DNA of 34,881 bases from a virus. The DNA is taken from IMG/VR virus record IMGVR_UViG_3300042458_001409, positions 1-34,881 of that record; one strand, given 5' to 3'. The translations under genes and the position numbers were made by a program. Shown piece by piece: positions 24,598 through 34,707 of this stretch. Each line of letters starts with the position of its first letter. Positions within the stretch are counted from its first letter, which is position 1. The notes beneath the pieces were generated by a model that was not told the DNA's origin, did not search any database, and saw only the letters and a program-made list of their open reading frames with translations.

Positions 24598-26332
24598 AAT
24601 CGTCAGTTTGTATTGTGTTTATTTGGTTTGTTTGAACAAACATATCTCGTTTTTGTGGGTATTGGTTAAATAGTATGTTTGAAAACGGGTAATGAGCCCC
24701 ATTCAAAAACGGGTAGTTTACCCCCCTACCGTCACCATCAATAAACCCATATGTATATATATCACGCCAAAAGAATGTTTGTTCTATTTCTGAAAACCAA
24801 GAGTAACTTGGTACGTTATCCACTTCACCTTTTTTACCCGTTTCAATATCCCCACTAAAAACTCTTATTGTGATTTCATGGTGAGGTTTATAAAAATATC
24901 CACTTGGATATGTTACAGGTGAACTGTCCCACAATAAAGATGGGTTAAAAGAGTATTTGTGTGTTATGGGTGATAAAACATATTCTTGTTGTTCAAAATC
25001 GTTATACTCACAAAAATCACCCTTCAATGTAGATCCTAAAGGTAATAATTCGTTATAATAAAAATTTAACGAATTGTAGTTATAACTGGTAAGTGGTATG
25101 TTGTCTTTATTTACGGTGCCCGAATGATCCCACCAAGTATCAACACTATTCTTTAAAAAGTTAAATTCCCATCCAATATCTATCGCTGTCGGCGTACCAT
25201 CTGCGGTTAGTGTTGGTGGGTTGAAGTATCCCATATACCCTCTTTGGACTGCAGTTAAATATAAACTTGTCAATGGTTTTCCATTGTTATCTAATAAACC
25301 ATCAATCACCACATCTTTGGAAAAAGAAAAGGAATAGTTTTGATTGTCGTCTTTAAAAGACACTCTTTGAACGTTGTTTGGTGTAATTGCCGAATATTCA
25401 ATTTTAGATTGTGTTCTGAACGCATTCCTATCGAATCCAGATTTAAATATATCCAAATCTTTAGTCTCAGTTAATGTCTTATGTAATCTTATGTAGTATC
25501 TTGATTTGGTTTCGGCACTATTCGTATTAGTTAAAATTCTTTTAAAATTACCGTAAGTACCGGTTTGTATTTGGTTTGAGTTAAACTTTTGATTGAATAT
25601 TGTGAATACATATCTTTCAGATCCATAACTACCGTCACCAATCGAAAAGACTTGAAATACTTTTTTACCGTCAATACCTAAAGGTTGTTGTGGTAACTTT
25701 ATCTCTAAAAAGTCACCGATATTTAAATTATGATTGGTTCCGCAATAAAAATAAATTAATTGTTTTCCATTGAGTGTCCCTGATTCCATAACAAAAGGGA
25801 TCCCGTCGGATACCGAAAAGTTTGCATTAGTTATATTAAACTTTTCACTTGTCCACGACATTTTTTGTGTGGTATCACTACTAAACGGATAGGAAACATA
25901 AACCATCCAATTATATGAAGATGCACTTTTAGCAACAAACGGTACGTGACCAGGTATTCCTTGTTCTCTAAAAAACGTAAACTCATAAAATTGTGGATAC
26001 CCTTCCCAAGGGGCATTAGGGTTTGACACATTAGAAATCGCATTACTAATACCGTTAGTATAATATAGGAAATTTTTATATGGTGCGTATTGTGTAGAAC
26101 CACTTAACTGATTTTGAAATAAATTAACAAGTTTCCCTGATAATCTAAATTTACCACTACTTTGTCTTTCATCATTAAACTGAGTTGCTTGGTTAATAAA
26201 AACATTTCGTTCCCCCTCAACCATAGTTCTTCTTTCACCGGCAAGTGGTAATTGGATCCATACCGGTTTATCCGTACTAGACGCATATCTTTTAGATCCT
26301 AAAACTATTCTTTTTTCATCGTCTCTAGACAT
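24590..26332 (-). CDS. Baseplate protein of unknown function, 580 aa
   Basis: No recognised domain. The N-terminus is charged (MSRDDEKRIVLGSKRYASST) and followed by VWIQLPLAGERRTMVEGERN, which looks like an extended arm that threads into a partner. The rest is aromatic-rich and beta-rich, with no membrane segment and few Cys. Its gene begins 1 nt after the stop of the 1724-residue gene (TAAAATG) and ends in an 8-nt overlap with the 283-residue gene. In T4 the gene two after gp6 is gp8, but no sequence likeness to gp8 was recognised, so that assignment is not made. Confidence 0.5.
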   Translation of the reverse strand: MSRDDEKRIVLGSKRYASSTDKPVWIQLPLAGERRTMVEGERNVFINQATQFNDERQSSGKFRLSGKLVNLFQNQLSGSTQYAPYKNFLYYTNGISNAISNVSNPNAPWEGYPQFYEFTFFREQGIPGHVPFVAKSASSYNWMVYVSYPFSSDTTQKMSWTSEKFNITNANFSVSDGIPFVMESGTLNGKQLIYFYCGTNHNLNIGDFLEIKLPQQPLGIDGKKVFQVFSIGDGSYGSERYVFTIFNQKFNSNQIQTGTYGNFKRILTNTNSAETKSRYYIRLHKTLTETKDLDIFKSGFDRNAFRTQSKIEYSAITPNNVQRVSFKDDNQNYSFSFSKDVVIDGLLDNNGKPLTSLYLTAVQRGYMGYFNPPTLTADGTPTAIDIGWEFNFLKNSVDTWWDHSGTVNKDNIPLTSYNYNSLNFYYNELLPLGSTLKGDFCEYNDFEQQEYVLSPITHKYSFNPSLLWDSSPVTYPSGYFYKPHHEITIRVFSGDIETGKKGEVDNVPSYSWFSEIEQTFFWRDIYTYGFIDGDGRGVNYPFLNGAHYPFSNILFNQYPQKRDMFVQTNQINTIQTDDCE

Positions 26333-26333
26333 T

Positions 26334-29300
26334 TTAATTACCTATATAGTTTGTTATAAATTTATTAAGTGCAGTTTTACCTTTATTTAAACCAAAGTAA
26401 AAATGGAATGGTGCTCCAACCACAAAAGATTGTGGGGTATTAATAGTACCAGTCCAGTTAGGGTCGTTATTACCGTTGTTATCGGAATTAAAAATATACC
26501 CCTTTTGTCCTGTTGGTGTCACATTAAAGTAATCCGTTGTTGGTGCGTATTGAAAACTCATTGATTGGTATTTTTGTGAGTAGAATTTATTGTTAGTCAC
26601 GTCAGTATCCCACTCATTATTATCCGTACCAAAGATTGTTTGTTGTCCGGTAGTTACACTATCCGATCTCCATTTATACATCGGTACTTCTTGTGTTTTT
26701 GAATAACCGAAATAATTTAATAATGGTGGTGTTAAAGAAAATGTTTGAACTCCGGGTGTTAGTATGTTTCTACTAACAGTGTCGGACGAGAAAAAGATAC
26801 CAACCAAACTATTTAATCCTCCACCTTGAACATATAAATCCGTGTCGTCATATTCTTCATCACCAAAAGGTATAACACCAAATTCTGAATTTATACTAAA
26901 CATTTGAGCAATGTCCCCATCTATTCTATCGCCGCTTCTTGAGAAGAATCTATTTACCGATTTATCGCCTAAACCGACCGCCTGTAACCAAAAGTTTTTA
27001 TTCACGAATCTTGATATAATCGCCAATTGTAAGACATCTCCTTGATCGTTATATGATGTACTTTGTAATCCGTTCATAAGATATCCTTCAAAACTTGGAT
27101 TAGCACAAATTTCTTTCGTGTAAAGATCTCTTGGCCCTAAATCCATAATTGTTGTGGGGAAAAATAAATTCCTTTCGTTTTTTGCGGAGAATGGTACCTC
27201 TTGTGCCGGCCCAAATATAAAAGGTTTATTTTGAGGTATCTGACCAACAAACGTCGAAGAACTACCATTGTACGGCGTCGACCTGTAAAATATGCCGTTG
27301 GATGTCCCTTCAGCGTAGAACATAGTCCCTTGGCCTTCCCTATAAAGACTATCGACCGTTCCACAGAATTTATATTTTTTTGGTTCACCAACAACATTAT
27401 AGATGGTTTGTTTTTTAAACGAAAACATGTAAAGTGATCCGTTCAACCAATTATTTTGGAATACCTGTGAAAAGATACCTCGACATGCAGCATATGTTAC
27501 TCTAAATCTAGATCTCCATTCTCTAAAGTACCTTATATCGTTAGGTATAGAAACTATTAGTGGTTTATCAACAAAAAAGTAACAACCACCAACAACACGA
27601 CTACCAGTGTTTTGTAAGGAAATGGTATCAAGTGGGTCTGTACATGGTGTTTCAACTCCAAAATTATTACCACTACCTGAGTAACAAGTGATGGGTACCA
27701 TACCTTCACAGGTTAATGTATTTAGTATTGCATCTGTATACGCATTACTAGTATCTCCCGTTAAATCTTGAGCGTTAAACGTGTTATCGGTTCCTTCAAA
27801 ATCATTTGATGGTATTGCGGTTGCGGAACCACTATCATCAACCAAATACATTTCAAAATTATTATTAAAATGTAACGAATATGATGTATTACCCGAAACT
27901 TCCGTAACATCTGATGTAGGTAACCTATCAGACCTAAACACCAATCTATTATTATTAGTAATAGTTATATTCGGGTTAGTGTTGTTTGTGTGGTATGCAA
28001 ATGAATAAACCCTTGAGTCAAACACTCCTGGTTGTTGATACGATTTAACACCTATTAACGTACCCCCTTCTATACTGCCTTGGTCTATGTTTTGTAATTG
28101 AGCACTAATACCACTATTAATGTTATATGGGTTACCTATTATTTGACCCGTAAAGAAAATTGAAACAACATAAACGGTTGTGGACCCTATCAGTTGTACT
28201 CTAATTAAATCATTACCAACAGTAAACACATTTAAAAATGCTGGATCAGTATAGAATTTTGCTCCTTCAGGTAAAGATGGGTTAGGTCTATATAACGTTA
28301 ATGGAACACCAGACGTACCATTTGTTTGATCAATAGCATCTTGTAAGTTGTTGTAAGACTCACCGTTAGTATACCAAACATATTGGTCAAGAGTTGATAC
28401 TCCCTGACCCCATTGAAATCCCATATAATTCGTTGCTGCTAAGTTCGATAACTGAAATACTTGCGAATAAATAGACCCTTGTGTGTAATATGATAAATCG
28501 TGAAGGTCATTTGAGAACGCTTTTTGTGTTAACGTTGATTTATCTGTTGAGTTATAGTAATATGGTGAGTTATTAGTGAAACTTGAAAACTGAATAGGGT
28601 CAACATTAAAACCAAACGGTTGGTGGTATAGTGCCACGTTACTATTGTTAGTAACTAAGTGCGATTCGGGAGTTTTAAAATCATTCCACCATGAAGGTGC
28701 TCCGACCGGTGTTGTTACCGTATTTGGTTGGATTGGAATATTTAAGTAGTATTGACCTTCAATTACCGGTCCTAAACCAAAATTACTATAACCAAATAAT
28801 TTTGATAAATCATATCTTATGTTTTGTTTATCGGTATAGGGATCAACACCTTTGACTAGTATCAGAACCTCCAAATCATTAAAACCGTCTACTTGGTCTT
28901 TTACAAATAAATAAGAAGTTTGTTGAGTTCCAAATGTTGGCCAGTCTTCTAATCTTTGAGTTTTATTAAAAATATACTTTCTAAGTAGTCCACTATTTGA
29001 AGACACGGTTAACCCAGACATTTGTGATACGGTTCCACCAGTTATTAGTTGAAAGTACTCTGTTCCTGATTTAAAATTATATTCTTTACCGTCAGATGTG
29101 ATTAATAGTTTTAAGTTGACGGTGTCCACCGTCCCATCTTGTTTAATATAAGTAACGGGTTTATTCACCAAGTTATTAGCATTATATGGTGTGGATCCTG
29201 TAATCGCAGTTGTATTAAATTGATTTCCACTAGTTAATCCGGTTGTATTTGGGTCGTTTATATTATCAAGACTATTAAATGTTAATAATTGTCCCGGATT

Positions 29301-31508
29301 TATGTTTGATATTGTTTGAGAATCACATAATAAAACCAATACATTATCAGTAAATGGTGTTGAGGGTTGTGGTACATTACTATTAGGTGGTGTGTTATAT
29401 ACTGTGGTTTGAATTATGTTTTCACCCTGAAAATATCTCTCTCTCATGTTTGCCATGTTTATCGATTGAGCTAACGACACATCGTAAGGTGCTTTACCCC
29501 AACCTGGTGTAAAATCGTGAGAAGCGAAAGGTACTTTATTTAATCGGTCGAATGCGTCTCCCTGTGGTTGATATCCAGAAAGGAACTGTCTAAATGCTAT
29601 GTTTAAATTTTCATTATCAGGATCTATACTTGTATTTAATTTTGAGTAAGTGTCAACACTAGTTAAATTCGACAAAATACTGTAATTACCAACAGTTATT
29701 GTGTAAATATCATTTTCAGTATCACTAGACGTATCAAGATCTTGTTCGGTACATGGGCAAGACTCACAATCAGGATAAGACATCATTGGTAATGAGATTC
29801 TTTTAAATGGGTTTGTTTTTGATAATGGTTTAATGTTTTGTTTTTTACAGTCATCTTTCCTTAATCGAGGGGATAGTATTGCAACCACAATACATATTGA
29901 ATAAATAAACGTATTAATTAACCATATAAATAAATTAATAATCACTCTAAATATTGGATATAAAAGGGCTAATACGTGTAATATAGTTAAAATAGTCGGC
30001 ACTAATAAAGAAACGATGGTTATTAAAAACATCATTAAGAAAAATATAGAATCAAAATTTCTTACCCCGTCATTAACTGGTAATTTATTTATCTGATTAC
30101 AATCTTTACTATCAATCTCTTTTATCCCTAAATGTCTTGATCTATTATATCCCCACTTAAATCTATCGATAAAATTTGCTACAGTATAAACTTTATTAAA
30201 ATTAAACTCATAAAAGTAATCTTCACAATTAATCGCTGCTTGTGGATCAGCATAGTCGTTCCAATCTAAACTAAACGCATAAGATTTTAGTTGTAATGAT
30301 GTATCAACATCTTCATATTTACCGGTGTTAGTCCAACCATACTCTCTAATGTTTGGTACCAAATAATCACCTCTTTCTACAGTTGTATTTTCCGGATCTT
30401 CGTTTTGGTACTGTACTCTAAATCTGTATTTACCTTTTGTTGGTATTCCGACAGATGGGTCGTTAGATATTACTTGTTCACCAAACTCGTTAGTGGTTAC
30501 GTAATCAAGGTTCATCGGCACTTCCACTAACCATGTACCGTCTTCATCTATAATTTTACCACCATTAGGTAAACTGTGTTGTTCTAATATTGGTTGTCCA
30601 CTACTATCATAATCTATTGTCTGTCTTATTGATAATATTTTACCTGGTCCTGTTTCTAAATTACAAAGGTTACCAACATCTTTTTTTGGTTTACAATTAC
30701 TTCTTAAAAAATCTTCGTTAGATGTTGAAAACAAAGATCCCATAAAAATTGCTTGTGGTTTAACTTCAACACCTAAATCTCTAAGGTCAAAGTCAGTTCT
30801 TGTTATTCCAATATTACATAAATCTTCTTCACCCCAAAATGGTGTTACGTCTATGTTTCTTACAAAATTCACAATTTGTGGTAGTGAAGATAAATCCTCA
30901 GATGATTTAAATTTTTCACCGTTAAATTGTTCTTCAGCACCAAGACCCACCCGTATTAAGTCTTTTGGTCTTAACGAAAAACACCCCATATCGGATAAAT
31001 CGAGATCCATAACTATTGTTTGTACACCTAAAGGTACACCAATAATCATAAAATCACCACTATCGTTAGTCTTTGTTGTGTACTTATAGTATTTTTCATA
31101 CACCTCCAAAACCTCAGACCTAGTTAATACATCGTCTTTTTCGGGAAATGTCCCTGTCGGTGTGTGTCCTCCGAATGTTTGTTTGTATGGTAATAAATTA
31201 TACCTATACCCGTCCTCGTTTTTATCTGCGGGTTTTTTATATGGATATAATGAGGAAATAACGGGATCGGTTTCGTCAATCTGATCTAATGGTATAAAAA
31301 TAGAAACGCTAGCGTTTGGTACTCCGTAACCCCCATTAACGATTACTCTACCGGCAACTACACCGTAGTCTGCACAAAATCGAGTATAAACATCACCCTG
31401 TCTTAATTTTAAAGAAAGTATCTCTAAAAAATCAAAGTCTTGGTTTATATTTATTCTGATATTTTTATCGGTACCAATTTCAGTTCTTAACCTATAGCTT
31501 TTGGTCAT
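26334..31508 (-). CDS. Giant baseplate-region protein with central membrane helices, 1724 aa
   Basis: The N-terminus (MTKSYRLRTEIGTDKNIRIN) leads into a carboxypeptidase-regulatory-like beta-sandwich at residues 48-175 (VVAGRVIVNGGYGVPNASVS, then NDSGDFMIIGVPLGVQTIVM). Residues about 484-546 are strongly hydrophobic (FFLMMFLITIVSLLVPTILT, then further Leu/Ile/Val-rich stretches ending VVAILSPRLRKDDCKK). That is long enough for two membrane helices and ends in a basic patch. A Cys cluster, CESCPC, follows near residue 583. The remaining 1100 residues are beta-rich and resemble tail structural protein. It directly follows the gp6-like gene and takes the place gp7 has in T4, although the gpI/gp7-like segment is in another gene. 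A protein that inserts into the host membrane during injection is plausible; so is a host-membrane anchor for baseplate assembly. Confidence 0.6.
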   Translation of the reverse strand: MTKSYRLRTEIGTDKNIRININQDFDFLEILSLKLRQGDVYTRFCADYGVVAGRVIVNGGYGVPNASVSIFIPLDQIDETDPVISSLYPYKKPADKNEDGYRYNLLPYKQTFGGHTPTGTFPEKDDVLTRSEVLEVYEKYYKYTTKTNDSGDFMIIGVPLGVQTIVMDLDLSDMGCFSLRPKDLIRVGLGAEEQFNGEKFKSSEDLSSLPQIVNFVRNIDVTPFWGEEDLCNIGITRTDFDLRDLGVEVKPQAIFMGSLFSTSNEDFLRSNCKPKKDVGNLCNLETGPGKILSIRQTIDYDSSGQPILEQHSLPNGGKIIDEDGTWLVEVPMNLDYVTTNEFGEQVISNDPSVGIPTKGKYRFRVQYQNEDPENTTVERGDYLVPNIREYGWTNTGKYEDVDTSLQLKSYAFSLDWNDYADPQAAINCEDYFYEFNFNKVYTVANFIDRFKWGYNRSRHLGIKEIDSKDCNQINKLPVNDGVRNFDSIFFLMMFLITIVSLLVPTILTILHVLALLYPIFRVIINLFIWLINTFIYSICIVVAILSPRLRKDDCKKQNIKPLSKTNPFKRISLPMMSYPDCESCPCTEQDLDTSSDTENDIYTITVGNYSILSNLTSVDTYSKLNTSIDPDNENLNIAFRQFLSGYQPQGDAFDRLNKVPFASHDFTPGWGKAPYDVSLAQSINMANMRERYFQGENIIQTTVYNTPPNSNVPQPSTPFTDNVLVLLCDSQTISNINPGQLLTFNSLDNINDPNTTGLTSGNQFNTTAITGSTPYNANNLVNKPVTYIKQDGTVDTVNLKLLITSDGKEYNFKSGTEYFQLITGGTVSQMSGLTVSSNSGLLRKYIFNKTQRLEDWPTFGTQQTSYLFVKDQVDGFNDLEVLILVKGVDPYTDKQNIRYDLSKLFGYSNFGLGPVIEGQYYLNIPIQPNTVTTPVGAPSWWNDFKTPESHLVTNNSNVALYHQPFGFNVDPIQFSSFTNNSPYYYNSTDKSTLTQKAFSNDLHDLSYYTQGSIYSQVFQLSNLAATNYMGFQWGQGVSTLDQYVWYTNGESYNNLQDAIDQTNGTSGVPLTLYRPNPSLPEGAKFYTDPAFLNVFTVGNDLIRVQLIGSTTVYVVSIFFTGQIIGNPYNINSGISAQLQNIDQGSIEGGTLIGVKSYQQPGVFDSRVYSFAYHTNNTNPNITITNNNRLVFRSDRLPTSDVTEVSGNTSYSLHFNNNFEMYLVDDSGSATAIPSNDFEGTDNTFNAQDLTGDTSNAYTDAILNTLTCEGMVPITCYSGSGNNFGVETPCTDPLDTISLQNTGSRVVGGCYFFVDKPLIVSIPNDIRYFREWRSRFRVTYAACRGIFSQVFQNNWLNGSLYMFSFKKQTIYNVVGEPKKYKFCGTVDSLYREGQGTMFYAEGTSNGIFYRSTPYNGSSSTFVGQIPQNKPFIFGPAQEVPFSAKNERNLFFPTTIMDLGPRDLYTKEICANPSFEGYLMNGLQSTSYNDQGDVLQLAIISRFVNKNFWLQAVGLGDKSVNRFFSRSGDRIDGDIAQMFSINSEFGVIPFGDEEYDDTDLYVQGGGLNSLVGIFFSSDTVSRNILTPGVQTFSLTPPLLNYFGYSKTQEVPMYKWRSDSVTTGQQTIFGTDNNEWDTDVTNNKFYSQKYQSMSFQYAPTTDYFNVTPTGQKGYIFNSDNNGNNDPNWTGTINTPQSFVVGAPFHFYFGLNKGKTALNKFITNYIGN

Positions 31509-31522
31509 CTTTTCTTTTAAAA

Positions 31523-31529
31523 ATAAATA
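31523..31529 (-). promoter_or_regulatory. TATTTAT upstream element, 1724-aa protein
   Basis: Sense-strand TATTTAT lies 14 nt before the ATG at 31508, in a 72-nt intergenic gap, the longest between genes of the baseplate block. Confidence 0.4.
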
Positions 31530-31580
31530 GTTATGTATGTATTTTTAAAGGTAGGTTAGATAAAAACAAAATAAACATTC

Positions 31581-33422
31581 TTATGAGAAGTCTACCGATT
31601 TAAGGTTTTTAACCCTTACTTTAATGTCTTTATTGTCGAATCTTATTTGGTATATTTGATCCGGCTCAGCAAATACTGTGTCGTCTATTAATTCAATTTG
31701 TTTGGTTGCCGTATCAATAAATCTTTGGGACGTTTGAGACGATGAGTATTGTCCCCCAACCTTGTTATAAACTTTAAGTTCGGATAGTGATATCACCCCC
31801 GCACTATTTTGGATTAATCGTCTAACGTCCGATACGTTCACATTTTGACCAAGTTCTCGATTTTTTGGATTCATATAGTTTGATACTTGATCAATTATTT
31901 GCGTAACTGTCTGTCCTTGATTCTGTGAGGAATCTAAAACAACAAATATCTCAAACTCCAAATCCACAACCTTAGCAACGTCAAGAGCAACGTAGTCGTT
32001 TATCATTCTATATTTTGATAGGTAGGTTGCTAAATTTGTTTTTAAGTTGTTTGAAACAACCTGTGTTAGTTTACCTATTGTGTCGTAAGATAGTATTTGT
32101 ACGTTAATTTTATTATTCTTTTCTGTTATAGAAACTTTAGCTGGTGCACCAAACCTACCAGGCATTGTATCAATAATAGATTTATAATCGTTTATTGTTA
32201 CCGCCCTTTTTTGTGACGAAAAATTAAATGAAACCATATTTCTAACTTCTTCGGTAGATGGTGGGTTTGCTCCTCCAATTGCTGCAGTAACATTATTACA
32301 AGTGAGTGACTGAACAACATTTCTATTTATTGAATCTGATGGTCCTGTAACCGACAATTCTACAGACCCAATTTGGTTTATAACACCAACCCCCACATTT
32401 GTCGCTAAACCTCCACCAACTCGATACTGTATAAATATTGTAGTGTTAGGTCTAACAGTTAACCCCAATCCAATGTTATTTTGATAGTTGTTTATATCTA
32501 ATGGAACTCCAGTGTTAGTAAAGTTTTTTAATTGTTCGTTTGGTGTTGTCGTTCCTCCACCAAACTGTACCTTCATAAACCCTTCAGGTGTGTATTCAGT
32601 TATAAATCTTTGATCTGTTTTTAAATACCTACCTACCTTAACACCCGCATTATCCACCGGTTTTGTTTGATCTTCAATGAAGATAGTGTCCTCAGCCAAG
32701 GCATCAACCTCATACCACTTATTATCTGTCGCATTTAAAAAATCTTGAAACGTGGGGGTACCAGGATATGATGTTCCATCTTTTTGTATTACTGTAGCAA
32801 CACCTAAAACATTCCTTTCAGGTAAAAATAAGTTAAAGAATGGAACCGCATCTACAGGGTTAATAACTTTTTTAAACACCTTAGTAAATCCATTAACAAC
32901 CACTTCTCTTTTTGTGATAACATAATTTATGATTTTGTTATTGGCATCAAACGTTGGTATTTTAGTTCTGTTAACAAACCCTTCTTGGTTGTATTGTGTT
33001 GAGAAGTCAATATCATATACGGTTTCAAACGTCGTACCTCCCCCATTGATTTGTGCTCCTGCCCTTAAAATTCCTAAATATCTTGTATCTTCCGAATCCC
33101 CTAATGGTGGTACCGTGATTGACACGTCAACAAGAGCAACCGATGGTCTATATCCGGGGATTTTTAAACCATATGTTCTTGCTATATTATAAATCGATGA
33201 TCTTTGTTGTGCATATTGTAATACAGTTTCTTGTATACTCCTATCTATGTGGAAATGTAAGTTGTCAGCAATTGCCGCATTTAAATCCATTAATACAGAA
33301 TAAACTGATGCGTCATTAAAATTCTGTATCAGTTCCGGATAATACTGTTTTGTGTAATTAATAAGGTCTTGTCTTAACCCCTCAAAATCTCTCTCCGTAT
33401 AGTTTATCCTATTATTTGCCAT
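31581..33422 (-). CDS. Baseplate wedge protein, gp6/gpJ-like
   Basis: At 613 residues it is close to the 660 of T4 gp6. It starts MANNRINYTERDFEGLRQDL and goes on with the family's first helices (FNDASVYSVLMDLNAAIADN, LHFHIDRSIQETVLQYAQQR, YNIARTYGLKIPGYRP). This is the 'baseplate J-like' N-terminal layout. A beta domain follows, then a later conserved stretch around EEVRNMVSFNFSSQKRAVTI and YKSIIDTMPGRFGAPAK, also typical of gpJ/gp6. In known phages it forms the dimeric core of the wedge and, with the gp25 and gp7 equivalents, builds the ring around the tube hub. The ATG is 1 nt after the gp25-like stop, a pairing seen widely in contractile-tail phages (gpW then gpJ). Confidence 0.88.
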   Translation of the reverse strand: MANNRINYTERDFEGLRQDLINYTKQYYPELIQNFNDASVYSVLMDLNAAIADNLHFHIDRSIQETVLQYAQQRSSIYNIARTYGLKIPGYRPSVALVDVSITVPPLGDSEDTRYLGILRAGAQINGGGTTFETVYDIDFSTQYNQEGFVNRTKIPTFDANNKIINYVITKREVVVNGFTKVFKKVINPVDAVPFFNLFLPERNVLGVATVIQKDGTSYPGTPTFQDFLNATDNKWYEVDALAEDTIFIEDQTKPVDNAGVKVGRYLKTDQRFITEYTPEGFMKVQFGGGTTTPNEQLKNFTNTGVPLDINNYQNNIGLGLTVRPNTTIFIQYRVGGGLATNVGVGVINQIGSVELSVTGPSDSINRNVVQSLTCNNVTAAIGGANPPSTEEVRNMVSFNFSSQKRAVTINDYKSIIDTMPGRFGAPAKVSITEKNNKINVQILSYDTIGKLTQVVSNNLKTNLATYLSKYRMINDYVALDVAKVVDLEFEIFVVLDSSQNQGQTVTQIIDQVSNYMNPKNRELGQNVNVSDVRRLIQNSAGVISLSELKVYNKVGGQYSSSQTSQRFIDTATKQIELIDDTVFAEPDQIYQIRFDNKDIKVRVKNLKSVDFS

Positions 33423-33423
33423 T

Positions 33424-33888
33424 TTATAAATTAATTATAACGAACTCTCGACTTCCAAAAGCCTTAGCTTCGTCAGTGTAGTCTATTTTAAGTTTAGCGG
33501 TGTATTCACCAGTGTTTTGTCCGGGTATTCTATATATACTAGCCTGACCTAAAAGTTCATAATTTAAATCACCGGGAGCCTCATCGCTTTCTAAATATGG
33601 TTCAATGGTGATATTATTTATAGTTAGGTTAGGTATGTATTTTGCAACCTGTTGCTCAATGTCGGATCTAATACTATCGAACGTCTCACCATCTAATGGT
33701 TCAAAAATAAATTCATAGATTCTTGTACCAAAATCAGGTAAATAATATCTAGTCCCTTTTTTTGTTAATATTAAATGTAATAGGTTACTTCTTATCTCTT
33801 CTGAAGATTCTTCAGAAATAGACAAATAAAAACCTTTTTCACTTTGTCTAAAGGGAAAATTTATACCATAAGTAATTCCGTCTGCCAT
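33424..33888 (-). CDS. Baseplate wedge protein, gp25/gpW-like
   Basis: At 154 residues it fits the GPW_gp25 family. Landmarks are an early strand (MADGITYGINFPFRQSEKGF), helix EEIRSNLLHLILTKKGTRYY, then LPDFGTRIYEFIFEPLDGET. That last segment corresponds to the 'G-x-R-...-F-G-x-x-l-...f-e' core that contacts the sheath and inner baseplate. The following helix (FDSIRSDIEQQVAKYIPNL) and the terminal strands are also as expected. It links the sheath initiator ring to the wedge in contractile phages. It is translated directly before the gp6-like protein. Older annotations call this family lysozyme-like, but no lysozyme active site is claimed here. Confidence 0.9.
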   Translation of the reverse strand: MADGITYGINFPFRQSEKGFYLSISEESSEEIRSNLLHLILTKKGTRYYLPDFGTRIYEFIFEPLDGETFDSIRSDIEQQVAKYIPNLTINNITIEPYLESDEAPGDLNYELLGQASIYRIPGQNTGEYTAKLKIDYTDEAKAFGSREFVIINL

Positions 33889-33893
33889 ATAAA

Positions 33894-33900
33894 ATAAATA
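33894..33900 (-). promoter_or_regulatory. TATTTAT upstream element, gp25-like gene
   Basis: Sense-strand TATTTAT lies 5 nt before the ATG at 33888, ahead of the baseplate block. Confidence 0.35.
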
Positions 33901-33927
33901 TAGAGGAAGTCAATTTTGAATAAAGAG

Positions 33928-34692
33928 TTACATTGAACTAGAATATTTTTGAAAAAATATTTTTGGCATTTCTAAATGGTTATAATATGATGCTTCAATT
34001 CTTTTTGATAATCCGCTTTTTTCCATTTGTTTAAGATAAGCTCTATACGACGGACAACAACCCCAATTTTCCCATCTAGATATCATTTTAGCGTTGTTAG
34101 GTAAACTTTTATATAGTGTTGGTGTTGATGGGTCAATTAACCCCACAAAGTCATATCCACCTTTAAGTTCTCCCCACACATTGATTCCTCCTCTTGAGAA
34201 TCCACTAACAGATTTAATTCTAAAATCTTTAACACCATTATTTTTAAGGATACCTTTTAATGTGCTAAGAGAATTTTCGTAATTACTATATATAACATTT
34301 TTATTAGTAAAAAGTCCCTTACCTTCTTTTTTCATAAATTTAGCTCCGTATTGTGAACTTGGCATCCCTCCCCATATTACTGTAATATCTTTTGAGTTGG
34401 GGTTATTCATGTCTAATATATATGATCCTCCACTTACTGTTTGTGGTTTTTTTGCTGTTATTGTAAACTCAGGTAAGTCTTTATTGATTACGTCAGTACT
34501 TTTATCGTATGTTGATTTACTGGTATTAATTGGACCGTCTTTTTTTTGTTGTACACTTTTAGTTAGTTGGTCAGCGATTTTCTTAGCGGCTTCAGACCCT
34601 AACCTCCCTATTTCTTCAAAAGGACCTTCTTTTAAGACTCTTTTAATAATTGTTGTTAAATCATCCTCTGTGAGTTTAATAATTTTTCTCAT
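33928..34692 (-). CDS. Alpha/beta-hydrolase-like protein with (L/I)KE leader, candidate injected enzyme
   Basis: A 254-residue protein. Residues 1-22 (MRKIIKLTEDDLTTIIKRVL then KE) match the leader of the protein at 1137-1580. A linker of low complexity follows (about 40-95). The rest looks like an alpha/beta-hydrolase core: strand DITVIWGGMPS (102-112) with a possible oxyanion GG; nucleophile elbow SVSGFSRGG with S166 in G-x-S-x-G; strand GLIDPSTP with D187 where the acid is usual; and H239 in YYNHLEM as the likely catalytic His. All three triad residues are in the right order. The core is short for the fold. L20-K21-E22 followed by G23 fits T4-type prohead protease cleavage. It precedes the gp25-like gene and follows a terminator, so it may begin the late transcript. 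The substrate is unknown; an esterase, peptidase or acyl hydrolase that acts on the host after injection is one reading. Confidence 0.65.
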   Translation of the reverse strand: MRKIIKLTEDDLTTIIKRVLKEGPFEEIGRLGSEAAKKIADQLTKSVQQKKDGPINTSKSTYDKSTDVINKDLPEFTITAKKPQTVSGGSYILDMNNPNSKDITVIWGGMPSSQYGAKFMKKEGKGLFTNKNVIYSNYENSLSTLKGILKNNGVKDFRIKSVSGFSRGGINVWGELKGGYDFVGLIDPSTPTLYKSLPNNAKMISRWENWGCCPSYRAYLKQMEKSGLSKRIEASYYNHLEMPKIFFQKYSSSM

Positions 34693-34707
34693 TATAATAT
34701 TTTATAT

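Noticed and set aside
24590-26332. T4 gp8 identity for the 580-residue protein, based on gene order
   Set aside because: Length and sequence do not resemble gp8, and the gene order here is already different from T4.
33424-33888. Lysozyme activity for the gp25-like protein
   Set aside because: The old name of the family is misleading. The visible residues are structural wedge motifs and no catalytic site was identified.
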